Shown here: piece by piece, positions 1 to 6,706 of the stretch
How the letters are laid out: each line of letters starts with the position of its first letter
Numbering within the stretch: position 1 is the stretch's first letter
Assembly (NCBI GenBank): GCA_045627365.1
Contig: JAZQNN010000028.1
Location: forward strand, 1 to 26,036
Source of the DNA: RGIG5612 sp045627365
Lineage (GTDB): Bacteria; Bacillota; Clostridia; Lachnospirales; Lachnospiraceae
Length of the DNA stretch: 26,036 nucleotides
Direction: 5' to 3'
Notes under the pieces: generated by a model
The model's input: only the letters and a program-made list of their open reading frames with translations
Database searches by the model: none
Told to the model about the DNA's origin: nothing
Program-made: the position numbers and the translations under genes

Positions 1-399
1 AAATGCTCCGCAGACAACGGTGTGGATAGCGCTGTCCCGGTCCAGAAGAACGCTGATCGCTCCCTGCAGGGCGTCACTTGCAAAGCCTTTATTCCAATGC
101 TCCGGCGCAATGACATAGCCGAGCTCTATTTCGCCGTTTTCAATGCCGCAGTCATTTATCAGGCCGGCCAGTTCCGTCCCTGCAAATACACCGCGCACGA
201 AGTGCTCCTCATCGTGCGACATTTCTATGATTTTTTCTGCAAGAGCCTCGTACTCGGCCGCGGTCTGATAATCAGGGACCATGTACGTTTCCTGAATGCG
301 TGCGTCCTGAAATATGGCCGCAAGTGCTGAAAGGGAGCCCGCATCTATCGGTGCAAGCATCACAGAGCCGTTCCGGATTGTGGTAAGTGGGATTTTCAT
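1..399 (-). CDS. GNAT family N-acetyltransferase, 3' end cut by window edge
   Basis: Reading the minus strand from the ATG at 399-397 gives an uninterrupted frame of 133 codons running off the left edge, so only the N-terminal part is present. The protein starts MKIPLTTIRNGSVMLAPIDA. About 90-110 residues in comes IELGYVIAPEHWNKGFASDA, which is the beta4 strand and acetyl-CoA pyrophosphate-binding region of RimJ/RimL-type GNAT enzymes (E-x-GY-x-I-x-P-x-x-W-N-K-G-x-A). The family moves an acetyl group from acetyl-CoA to an amine; the acceptor cannot be read from the sequence. There is no ribosome binding site before the ATG. A good promoter ends only six bases upstream, so the message may be leaderless. 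The frame stays open another 45 or so codons upstream, but that stretch contains the promoter and hairpins, so I do not extend the gene. It follows groEL in the same direction but is separated from it by a terminator. Confidence 0.85.
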   Translation of the reverse strand, partial: MKIPLTTIRNGSVMLAPIDAGSLSALAAIFQDARIQETYMVPDYQTAAEYEALAEKIIEMSHDEEHFVRGVFAGTELAGLINDCGIENGEIELGYVIAPEHWNKGFASDALQGAISVLLDRDSAIHTVVCGAF

Positions 400-405
400 T
401 TCGTT

Positions 406-434
406 ATAATAATCATTTCGGTGGGGATAGTCAA
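406..434 (-). promoter_or_regulatory. Predicted sigma-A promoter of the acetyltransferase gene
   Basis: On the minus strand there is a -35 box TTGACT (434-429), a 17-bp spacer and a -10 box TATTAT (411-406). The first transcribed base would fall at about 399, the A of the ATG, which predicts a leaderless or nearly leaderless mRNA. Confidence 0.6.
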
Positions 435-456
435 GGCGGTGTGGCGCACGTACGTA

Positions 457-523
457 ACAAGCCGGCATTCGCGCTTGTCCGTGCCCGCTATCGCTCCTGC
501 CCCGATTCTCGGGGCGCACGGAC
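457..523. repeat. Two overlapping inverted repeats upstream of the acetyltransferase promoter
   Basis: An 8-bp stem GTCCGTGC (477-484) pairs with GCACGGAC (516-523). Nested inside it is a perfect 6-bp hairpin, CCCCGA (500-505) with TCGGGG (509-514). A second stem, ACAAGC (457-462) with GCTTGT (473-478), overlaps the first by two bases, so the two outer stems compete. The element lies between the groEL terminator and the acetyltransferase promoter, with no gene inside it. Role unknown; it could be a dispersed repeat or an operator. Confidence 0.55.
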
Positions 524-562
524 TACGCCGCTCATATCTGTCTGTCGCCAGATATCAAGGCA

Positions 563-597
563 TAAAAATACGGGCGGGAACATTCTGCTCCCGCCCG
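563..597 (-). terminator. Rho-independent terminator of groES-groEL
   Basis: A perfect 9-bp stem (571-579 with 589-597) of sequence CGGGCGGGA around a 9-base loop is followed, on the minus strand, by a U-rich tract (570-563). It begins about 35 bases after the groEL stop codon. Confidence 0.9.
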
Positions 598-631
598 ACT
601 TTCATGCCTTGTTGCCTGGCTTGTTACTCAC

Positions 632-2266
632 TTACATCATCCCGCCAGCGCCGCCGGCTGCTGCCTGGGCTGCCATAGCTGCCTTCATCGGATCTTCTGT
701 CTCGGCAACTACTGCCTCGGTTGTAAGATATGTTGATGCTACGCTGGTCGCGTTCTGGAGTGCGCTTCTTGAAACCTTAACAGGATCAAGGATGCCGGCT
801 TTGACCATATTAACGTATTTGCCGTTAAGTGCGTCGTAGCCCTTGCCTTCAGGAAGCTCTTTAACCTTGTTAACGATTACTGAGCCTTCAAGTCCTGCGT
901 TCTGTGCGATGCAGTAAAGAGGAGCTTCAAGTGCCTTGAGAACGACCTTAGCACCGGTCTTCTCGTCGCCGTCGAGTTTCTCGATGAGAGCTTCAACTGC
1001 TGCCTGAGCGTGGATGTATGCACTTCCCCCGCCTGCGATGATTCCTTCCTCAACTGCTGCTCTGGTAGCTGCAAGAGCATCTTCCATACGGAGCTTCTTC
1101 TCTTTCATCTCAGTCTCGGTTGCTGCGCCGACTCTGATAACTGCTACGCCGCCGGAAAGTTTTGCAAGTCTTTCCTGATACTTCTCTCTGTCGTAATCAG
1201 ATGTAGTGGTCTCGATGCCGTTTCTGATAACTGCGATACGGCCTGCGATTTCTTCCTTGCTGCCTGCGCCGTCAACGATGATGGTGTTCTCTTTGTTGAC
1301 TTTAACGTGCTTAGCCTTGCCGAGCTGCTCAAGAGTTGCCTCTGCGAGTGTAAGGCCGATCTCTTCAGAGATAACCTGTCCGCCGGTAAGTACTGCGATA
1401 TCCTTAAGCATTTCCTTACGTCTGTCGCCAAAGCCCGGAGCCTTAACTGCTACAACGTTGAAAGTGCCGCGAAGTTTGTTAACGATAAGGGTCGTAAGAG
1501 CTTCGCCTTCAACATCCTCTGCAATGATGAGGAGCTTAGCGCCGATCTTAACTACCTGCTCGAGAACAGGGAGGATCTCCTGGATCGAAGATATCTTCTT
1601 GTCTGTGATGAGGATGAGAGGATCATCAAGATCTGCTTCCATCTTCTCAAGGTCTGAGCACATGTAAGCTGAAATGTATCCGCGATCGAACTGCATGCCT
1701 TCTACGAGGTCAAGCTCGGTCTGCATGGTCTTGGACTCTTCGATGGTGATAACGCCGTCGTTTGTAACCTTCTCCATTGCATCTGCAACCATCTCGCCTA
1801 CTGCATCATCACCTGCTGAAATAGCAGCTACGCGGGCGATCTGAGACTTGCTTGATACCTTGCTGCTCATGCCGACAAGTGCTTCAACTGCTGCTGCGCA
1901 TGCCTCAGCCATACCTTTACGAAGGATGATCGGGTTAGCGCCTGCTGCAAGGTTCTTGCCGCCTTCATTGATCATTGCCTGAGCAAGTACTGTTGCTGTT
2001 GTTGTTCCGTCACCTGCAACATCGTTGGTCTTGGTTGCAGCTTCACGAACGAGCTGTGCTCCGATATCTTCAAACTGATCTTCAAACTGAACTTCCTTAG
2101 CGATCGTAACGCCGTCATTGGTGATGAGCGGGCCGCCGAAAGCTTTCTGAAGGACAACGTTTCTTCCTTTTGGTCCGAGTGTAACTTTGACGGTATTAGC
2201 GAGTCCGTCTACTCCGCGCTCAAGAGCTTCTCTTGCGTCAGCGCCGTACTTAATCTGTTTTGCCAT
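632..2266 (-). CDS. groL: Chaperonin GroEL (60 kDa, HSP60)
   Basis: GroEL forms the double-ring ATP-driven folding chamber that works with the GroES lid in the cytoplasm. The 544-residue product is of normal length and matches the family throughout: MAKQIKYGADAREALERGVD at the start, the phosphate-binding loop LGPKGRNV, the DGTTTATVLAQ ATPase motif near residue 88, the apical region with EDVEGEALTTLIVNKLRG, the equatorial signature AAVEEGIIAGGG, and the Gly/Met-rich tail GGAGGMM. A strong AGGAGG lies just before the ATG. It follows groES by 14 bases, so the two are co-transcribed, and a terminator lies right after the stop. Regulation should be by HrcA through the CIRCE element before groES. 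Confidence 0.99.
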   Translation of the reverse strand: MAKQIKYGADAREALERGVDGLANTVKVTLGPKGRNVVLQKAFGGPLITNDGVTIAKEVQFEDQFEDIGAQLVREAATKTNDVAGDGTTTATVLAQAMINEGGKNLAAGANPIILRKGMAEACAAAVEALVGMSSKVSSKSQIARVAAISAGDDAVGEMVADAMEKVTNDGVITIEESKTMQTELDLVEGMQFDRGYISAYMCSDLEKMEADLDDPLILITDKKISSIQEILPVLEQVVKIGAKLLIIAEDVEGEALTTLIVNKLRGTFNVVAVKAPGFGDRRKEMLKDIAVLTGGQVISEEIGLTLAEATLEQLGKAKHVKVNKENTIIVDGAGSKEEIAGRIAVIRNGIETTTSDYDREKYQERLAKLSGGVAVIRVGAATETEMKEKKLRMEDALAATRAAVEEGIIAGGGSAYIHAQAAVEALIEKLDGDEKTGAKVVLKALEAPLYCIAQNAGLEGSVIVNKVKELPEGKGYDALNGKYVNMVKAGILDPVKVSRSALQNATSVASTYLTTEAVVAETEDPMKAAMAAQAAAGGAGGMM

Positions 2267-2280
2267 TGTATTGCCTCCTA

Positions 2281-2565
2281 TTATTCAACCTTAGCAAGGA
2301 TATCGTCCTGTCCGATAACGATAAACTCTTCTTCGCCGACCTTGGCGATCGTGCCTGCGTACTTGGAGAAGATTACTCTATCGCCTTCTTTAACGTTCAT
2401 AGTGGTAAGTCTTCCGTCAACTTCCTTGCCCGGTCCAACTGCTATAACTACAGCTTCCTGTGGCTTCTCCTGTGCCTTATTAGACAGGATGATGCCTGAA
2501 GCGGTCTTCTCTTCTGCTTCAAACTGTTTAAGAATTACTCTGTCTGACAATGGAACTAACTTCAT
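2281..2565 (-). CDS. groS: Co-chaperonin GroES (10 kDa)
   Basis: GroES is the heptameric lid that caps the GroEL ring during protein folding. The 94-residue product has the usual length, the N-terminal MKLVPLSDRVILKQ, the mobile loop that contacts GroEL (about residues 17-34, containing TASGIIL), and the conserved C-terminal half with GDRVIFSKYAGT. The start is preceded by an AGGAGG-like site. It is the first gene of the operon, directly downstream of a CIRCE element and a sigma-A-like promoter. Confidence 0.99.
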   Translation of the reverse strand: MKLVPLSDRVILKQFEAEEKTASGIILSNKAQEKPQEAVVIAVGPGKEVDGRLTTMNVKEGDRVIFSKYAGTIAKVGEEEFIVIGQDDILAKVE

Positions 2566-2592
2566 TTTTAGTGCCTCCTGGATTTCTATTTA

Positions 2593-2619
2593 TTAGCACT
2601 CTTTTTCTCCGAGTGCTAA
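2593..2619. promoter_or_regulatory. CIRCE operator (HrcA binding site)
   Basis: The sequence is TTAGCACTC-N9-GAGTGCTAA, a perfect match to the CIRCE inverted repeat. It lies between the predicted promoter and the groES start, as is usual for heat-shock operons repressed by HrcA. hrcA itself is not in the window. Confidence 0.98.
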
Positions 2620-2629
2620 CTCACGAATT

Positions 2630-2658
2630 ATAATATAACAAGGGATTTATATTTGCAA
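2630..2658 (-). promoter_or_regulatory. Predicted sigma-A promoter of groES-groEL
   Basis: On the minus strand a -35 box TTGCAA (2658-2653), a 17-bp spacer and a -10 box TATTAT (2635-2630) lie just upstream of CIRCE, which therefore covers the start of the transcript. Confidence 0.75.
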
Positions 2659-2684
2659 GACTTTTTTTGCAAATTTCCACGCCC

Positions 2685-3512
2685 TCAGCCCTTGTTTCTG
2701 GCGTAGATAAACAGATACTGCTGGGCATATCCGCCCCATTTGCCGAACCTTTCTGCTGCCATGCGGGCGATCACATCTTTGCCCGTCTCCCTGCCGAAAT
2801 ACAGCTCCTCGCAAATGCGTTTGATCCAGACATCCACCGGAAAAGCCTCCCTGAAGCCCAGCCCGAAAAGGAGCACGCAATCGGCCACCTTTTCGCCCAC
2901 GCCCTTAAGCTTTACAAGCTCAGCTTTAGCCTCTTCATAAGACATGCCGCGAAGCGCATCTTGCCAACCGGGATGCTCACTTAAGAAGTCTGCCGCGCCC
3001 TTAAGATACGGTGCGCGGAATCCCGTTTTAAGTTCCCTGAAGTCCTCCTCGGAAAGGCCGGCAAGTTCTGCAGGCGTCGGAAATGCGTAATATTCCTTCC
3101 CTGCAAATGTCCCGATCTTCCTTCCGCATCTTTCGGATATCATGCGTACGGTCCCCTTGATCCTCGGGATATTGGAATTCTGGGAGATGATAAACGATAT
3201 CAGCGTCTCTTCAAATTCCTGATTGAGGATGTGGATGCCGCCGTACGTCTTAACAGCCTCCTTAAGCCTTCCGTCCGCGCCAATGACTGCCTCTTTTATC
3301 TCGGCATAGTCGCGCTCGAGGTCAAAATAAGGCACCCATATCTTTCGGATCTCCTCCTCGGACGCGTCCAGAATAAGCTCATCCGCCTCCTGGCGTGCAT
3401 GAAGAAGCCTGCCGCAGGTAACTACGACATACTCATTTTCTGCGATCTTTTCAAAGTTGAAGCACTGCCCGCACTCAAGCGTCTGTGCCAGATCAAAATC
3501 ATGTACCTTCAT
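2685..3512 (-). CDS. ogg: 8-oxoguanine DNA glycosylase/AP lyase, OGG1-like
   Basis: This enzyme removes oxidised guanine (8-oxoG) from DNA and can nick the resulting abasic site in base excision repair. The N-terminal OGG domain is visible as FDLAQTLECGQCFNF (residues 6-20). The HhH-GPD domain carries the helix-hairpin-helix LKGVGEKVADCVLLFGL (202-218), with the expected catalytic lysine K208 and the catalytic aspartate D227 in FPVDVW. The 275-residue length is normal for bacterial OGG1-like proteins. The start is set by homology of the first residues to the family, not by a ribosome site: I see no convincing Shine-Dalgarno. The ATG comes 17 bases after the ftsZ terminator stem, so expression would depend on read-through or an unseen promoter. 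It ends 27 bp before the -35 box of the groES promoter. Confidence 0.93.
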   Translation of the reverse strand: MKVHDFDLAQTLECGQCFNFEKIAENEYVVVTCGRLLHARQEADELILDASEEEIRKIWVPYFDLERDYAEIKEAVIGADGRLKEAVKTYGGIHILNQEFEETLISFIISQNSNIPRIKGTVRMISERCGRKIGTFAGKEYYAFPTPAELAGLSEEDFRELKTGFRAPYLKGAADFLSEHPGWQDALRGMSYEEAKAELVKLKGVGEKVADCVLLFGLGFREAFPVDVWIKRICEELYFGRETGKDVIARMAAERFGKWGGYAQQYLFIYARNKG

Positions 3513-3520
3513 GCCAATTC

Positions 3521-3549
3521 AAAAAACAAGGCCGGCTGCTTAGCCGGCC
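3521..3549 (-). terminator. Rho-independent terminator after ftsZ (end of dcw cluster)
   Basis: An 8-bp perfect stem GGCCGGCT (3530-3537) with AGCCGGCC (3542-3549) and a 4-base loop is followed on the minus strand by TTGTTTTTTG. It starts 14 bases after the ftsZ stop and ends just before the glycosylase start. Confidence 0.88.
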
Positions 3550-3563
3550 CTGCGATCATCTTA

Positions 3564-4790
3564 TTATCTTCTCTTGAGGAAATCAGGAATCGTGATGTCT
3601 CTTTCCTGAACCTGAGGCTTAGCAGGCTTCGGTGTATTGAAGTTCAGCTGTGGTCTCTCACCGGAAGAACGAAGGTCAGGACGTGCAACCGTCTCGATCT
3701 GCTCTTCTGCAGGTGCGCTCTGGCTTCCGAAAGTGTTCTGTCCGAACTGCGGACCGTTCTTCGGTGCCTGAGGCTGCGGTCTGCTCTCCGGCTGATTCTG
3801 GAATCTGTTTTCGAAACCGCGGTTGGTGTTCATCCTGATCGTTGAATCATTTATGCCGGTAGCGATAACGGTGATCGTGCAGGTATCAGCAGGCTCTGAC
3901 TCGTAACGAGCGCCGAAGATGATATTTGCACTCTCGCCTGCAAGCTCCTGAACGTATGTAGCCGCATCGTTAACTTCAACAAGTGAAATATCACCGGTGA
4001 TGTTGATGATAACGTGTGAAGCGCCCTTGATGTTGGTCTCAAGAAGAGGTGATGTAACTGCGTACTTAACAGCTTCTTCTGCCTTATCTTCACCGACTGC
4101 AGTGCCGATACCGATATGAGCAACGCCCTTGTTAAGCATTACTGTACGAACATCTGCAAAATCCAGGTTGATAAGTGACGGGATATTGATCAGGTCTGTA
4201 ATACCTGTAACCGCCTGCTGAAGAACCTCATCAGCCTTCTTGAAAGCGTCCTTGATGGAAGTGCGTCTGTCAACAACTTCAAGAAGCTTGTCGTTCGGGA
4301 TAACGATGAGAGTATCTACGACCTCTTTCAGTCTTTCGATGCCCATAAGTGCATTGTTCATACGGGTCTTGTTCTCGAACTTGAAAGGCTTGGTTACTAC
4401 TGCAACTGTAAGTATGCCCATGTCCTTGGCGATCTTGGCAATGACAGGTGCTGCGCCTGTGCCTGTGCCGCCGCCCATACCGCATGTAAGGAAAAGCATG
4501 TCAGCTCCGCTTATAGCCTTCTGGATGACTTCGGTGCTCTCCTCTGCAGCCTTCTGTCCAACCTCAGGCTGTGCGCCTGCTCCGAGTCCCTTTGTCAGCT
4601 TCTCGCCGATCTGGATGGTGACCGGTGCCTTGCTGAGTGCAAGGGCCTGTTTGTCTGTATTTACGCCGATAAATTCAACAAGCTGGACCTGGTCCTCCAG
4701 CATTCTGTTGATCGCATTATTTCCTGCTCCGCCGACGCCAACAACGATTATTCTGGCGCCCATGGTTACTTCATAATCAAATTCTGCCAT
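3564..4790 (-). CDS. ftsZ: Cell division GTPase FtsZ
   Basis: FtsZ is the tubulin-like GTPase that polymerises into the Z-ring and recruits the division machinery. Visible features are the nucleotide-binding VGVGGAGNNAINRM (17-30), the tubulin signature GMGGGTGTG (104-112), and the T7 synergy loop NLDFADVRT (208-216) whose aspartates complete the GTPase site of the next subunit. A Pro/Gln-rich linker (about 325-395) follows, then the conserved C-terminal peptide DITIPDFLKRR, which binds partners such as FtsA or SepF. The 408-residue length is normal. It is the last gene of the dcw cluster. The 117-base gap upstream holds its own predicted promoter and a leader hairpin, so it can probably be expressed independently of the operon. 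ftsA is not next to it. Confidence 0.99.
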   Translation of the reverse strand: MAEFDYEVTMGARIIVVGVGGAGNNAINRMLEDQVQLVEFIGVNTDKQALALSKAPVTIQIGEKLTKGLGAGAQPEVGQKAAEESTEVIQKAISGADMLFLTCGMGGGTGTGAAPVIAKIAKDMGILTVAVVTKPFKFENKTRMNNALMGIERLKEVVDTLIVIPNDKLLEVVDRRTSIKDAFKKADEVLQQAVTGITDLINIPSLINLDFADVRTVMLNKGVAHIGIGTAVGEDKAEEAVKYAVTSPLLETNIKGASHVIINITGDISLVEVNDAATYVQELAGESANIIFGARYESEPADTCTITVIATGINDSTIRMNTNRGFENRFQNQPESRPQPQAPKNGPQFGQNTFGSQSAPAEEQIETVARPDLRSSGERPQLNFNTPKPAKPQVQERDITIPDFLKRR

Positions 4791-4804
4791 AAAATCTGAC
4801 CCCC

Positions 4805-4843
4805 AAATGTATTAGCGTATAGGACCTGCCAATACGCCCATTT
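4805..4843 (-). other. Stem-loop in the ftsZ leader
   Basis: GCGTAT (minus 4837-4832) pairs with ATACGC (4820-4815) over an 11-base loop. An outer AAATG/CATTT pair (4843-4839 and 4809-4805) extends the stem across an internal loop. It lies in the predicted 5' untranslated region, ending 14 bases from the ATG, where it could affect translation or mRNA stability. Confidence 0.45.
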
Positions 4844-4859
4844 ACAATACTTCTAAAAT

Positions 4860-4888
4860 ATCATATACGGATTTGCTTTAAATATCAA
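4860..4888 (-). promoter_or_regulatory. Predicted sigma-A promoter of ftsZ
   Basis: On the minus strand a -35 box TTGATA (4888-4883), a 17-bp spacer and a -10 box TATGAT (4865-4860) lie in the gap between the ftsQ-like gene and ftsZ. Confidence 0.65.
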
Positions 4889-4907
4889 TCTTTTTTTAAT
4901 ATACAGA

Positions 4908-5513
4908 CTATTCGTCCGTCTCTTCGTCTATTTCGTCGTACGTTTCTTCCCCGTGCTCTTCGGTATCGGAATTTTTCTTGAAAGTGTAGCCGTGGCTGTT
5001 GATCTCCTGCATGAAAAGAGTCCCTTCCATGCCGTACACTTCGCCGATAAAAGCCTTCAGGTCGGTGATCTTCTCTTCAGTGTCATGATTTGTACCGAGG
5101 AGGATCTTAACATTGCCGTAATACATGATCATTTCGCCGTTTTCAGTCACGAATAATTCTTTTATTTCGGGGATCGAATTAAGTCTTACCGACTCCGCGA
5201 CCAGAAGTGCGTAGTCAAAAGATGACTGACTGCGCGGCGAAAGCGGCTTCTTCTCAACGATGCTGTCGAATTCCAGGCCCGTTACCAAAGGGATCCCCTG
5301 AGGCACCTGCTGCCCAATAAGCATAGCTGACCCGTCTGAGCCAACGGTAACATATGAATCCATGTATACAACATAAAAGGCAGACCGCGCTACGGTCTGC
5401 GCTTTGGAATTTTCTTCTTTTTCAAGGCTTACTTTGCCGGTCAGCAGCAGCACCGCAAATGCGATCGCTCCCAGGCACAGCACGATAAGGAAGCCGTAAA
5501 ACAGCTTTTTCAT
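4908..5513 (-). CDS. ftsQ: FtsQ/DivIB-like division protein without an evident POTRA domain
   Basis: Family members are single-pass membrane proteins that hold FtsL and FtsB at the septum. The 201-residue product has a short cytoplasmic start and one membrane segment (about 5-25). An extracellular domain with the FtsQ beta-domain pattern follows: IPLVTGLEF (74-82), an alpha-helical stretch, then YYGNVKILLGTNHDTEEKI (131-149), which resembles the conserved V-x-LG-x-x-x-x-x-x-EKI-x-x-LK segment. After the membrane segment only some 20 residues precede this domain, so the roughly 70-residue POTRA domain seems absent. The tail (182-201) is strongly acidic. The start overlaps the ftsW stop as ATGA, indicating coupled translation. 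The call rests mainly on position between ftsW and ftsZ and on the beta-domain pattern. Confidence 0.7.
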   Translation of the reverse strand: MKKLFYGFLIVLCLGAIAFAVLLLTGKVSLEKEENSKAQTVARSAFYVVYMDSYVTVGSDGSAMLIGQQVPQGIPLVTGLEFDSIVEKKPLSPRSQSSFDYALLVAESVRLNSIPEIKELFVTENGEMIMYYGNVKILLGTNHDTEEKITDLKAFIGEVYGMEGTLFMQEINSHGYTFKKNSDTEEHGEETYDEIDEETDE

Positions 5514-6703
5514 CTTGGGTAATAAATAACTCCCCTGCTCTTATCTTCTTTAATAACTCGCCGTTTTTCAGGGCTTTGCGCAGCCTTGTGCTTGATGGCA
5601 AGTACTATTCCCATCTCCGCCATCAGCATCATAAGCGAGGTTCCGCCGTAACTGATGAAAGGAAGCGGAACTCCTGTATTCGGTATAATGCTCGTTACAA
5701 CGGCCAGATTGACGAAAGTCTGCGCCGCAATATGTGTCATGATCCCAATGGCTACGAACCTGTCAAAAGGCTCTTTTGTCTCGTCGCAAACTCTCTTGAT
5801 CTGAACGATCAGAAGCGCGAAAAGAGCAATCATTATGATCGCGCCTACCACGCCCATTTCCTCGCAGATAATGGAGAAGATCATATCGTTCTGCGACTCC
5901 GGAACGAAGCCGAGCTTCTGCGTTGATTTGCCCAGGCCTTTGCCTACAAGGCCGCCCGAACCGATAGCATAAAGTGCCTGAAGCGGCTGATATGCCAGAG
6001 ACGATTCATAATCGTACGGCTTGAGCCAGGCGCGGATACGGTCCATTCTGTAGGATTTCGTCACGATGAAGATTATTACTATCGCAGCTGACCCGGCCAG
6101 CGTTATGAGGAAATGCTTTTTATTCGGCCCGGCAGCGAAAATCATCGCGATACCGATTACGAAAACAACGATAGCTGTTCCCAAGTCGTCCGTTATAAGT
6201 ACGATAAGTCCGACAGCGAAAAGAACGACAGCATAAGAGATCACAAATTGCTTCACCTCACCGATATCGTCCCCGAAACGCGCCAGTAAAAGCGCAAGAA
6301 GAAGTATCAGACCTATCTTCATCAGCTCCGACGGCTGAAGTGTGGTCACCTTAAGGTCAAGCCATCTTCTTACATCGCCCTTGGCGATACCGAGCGAGGT
6401 CTTAACAAGACCTATGGCTACAGCTGAAATCAGGAAGATCACCGGCGACAAAACTCTCCAGAACTTAAGCGGCAGAAAAGCGCATATAAGCATTCCCGCG
6501 ATTCCTACAAGCATTGAGATGAACTGCTTTTTAACGTAGAAGGTCGCAGGACGTCCCTCCGTTACCGCCGTGTATGAGCTCGCGCTGTAGATCATTACCA
6601 GGCCGAACACACTTAAGGCGATGACGATTATGACAAGCATCCAATCGATGCCCGCCGCTGCGCCGCCTGATGAACTTTTCTTTTTCGTGCCCGGTCTGCT
6701 CAT
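5510..6703 (-). CDS. ftsW: SEDS peptidoglycan polymerase FtsW
   Basis: FtsW is the multi-pass glycosyltransferase that polymerises lipid II at the septum together with its partner class B PBP. The 397-residue protein has about ten hydrophobic segments. SEDS landmarks are TTLQPSELMKIG (120-131), the large extracellular loop with AYQPLQALYAIGSGGLVGKG (237-256), and PESQNDMIFSIICEE, in which D273 matches the catalytic aspartate. The C-terminal VPLPFISYGGTSLMM is also present. Its dcw position beside a PBP and ftsQ argues for FtsW rather than RodA. It starts three bases after the murD stop and overlaps the next gene by four, so the genes are translationally coupled. No clear Shine-Dalgarno precedes it. 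Confidence 0.96.
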   Translation of the reverse strand: MSRPGTKKKSSSGGAAAGIDWMLVIIVIALSVFGLVMIYSASSYTAVTEGRPATFYVKKQFISMLVGIAGMLICAFLPLKFWRVLSPVIFLISAVAIGLVKTSLGIAKGDVRRWLDLKVTTLQPSELMKIGLILLLALLLARFGDDIGEVKQFVISYAVVLFAVGLIVLITDDLGTAIVVFVIGIAMIFAAGPNKKHFLITLAGSAAIVIIFIVTKSYRMDRIRAWLKPYDYESSLAYQPLQALYAIGSGGLVGKGLGKSTQKLGFVPESQNDMIFSIICEEMGVVGAIIMIALFALLIVQIKRVCDETKEPFDRFVAIGIMTHIAAQTFVNLAVVTSIIPNTGVPLPFISYGGTSLMMLMAEMGIVLAIKHKAAQSPEKRRVIKEDKSRGVIYYPR

Positions 6704-6706
6704 TTT

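Noticed and set aside
400..534. N-terminal extension of the acetyltransferase through an open frame with a GTG start
   Set aside because: The stretch holds a promoter and hairpins, and GNAT homology begins at the ATG at 399.
387..839. Plus-strand open frame across the groEL end and the intergenic hairpins
   Set aside because: It crosses the groEL terminator and the antisense of groEL's C-terminus. Its sequence is low in order and unlike any family I know.
1010..1657. Plus-strand open frame of 215 codons opposite groEL
   Set aside because: It lies wholly antisense to a highly conserved gene and has no family resemblance; it is an effect of groEL codon use.
4240..4776. Plus-strand open frame of 178 codons opposite ftsZ
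   Set aside because: It is antisense to the conserved GTPase domain of ftsZ and has a composition typical of a shadow frame.
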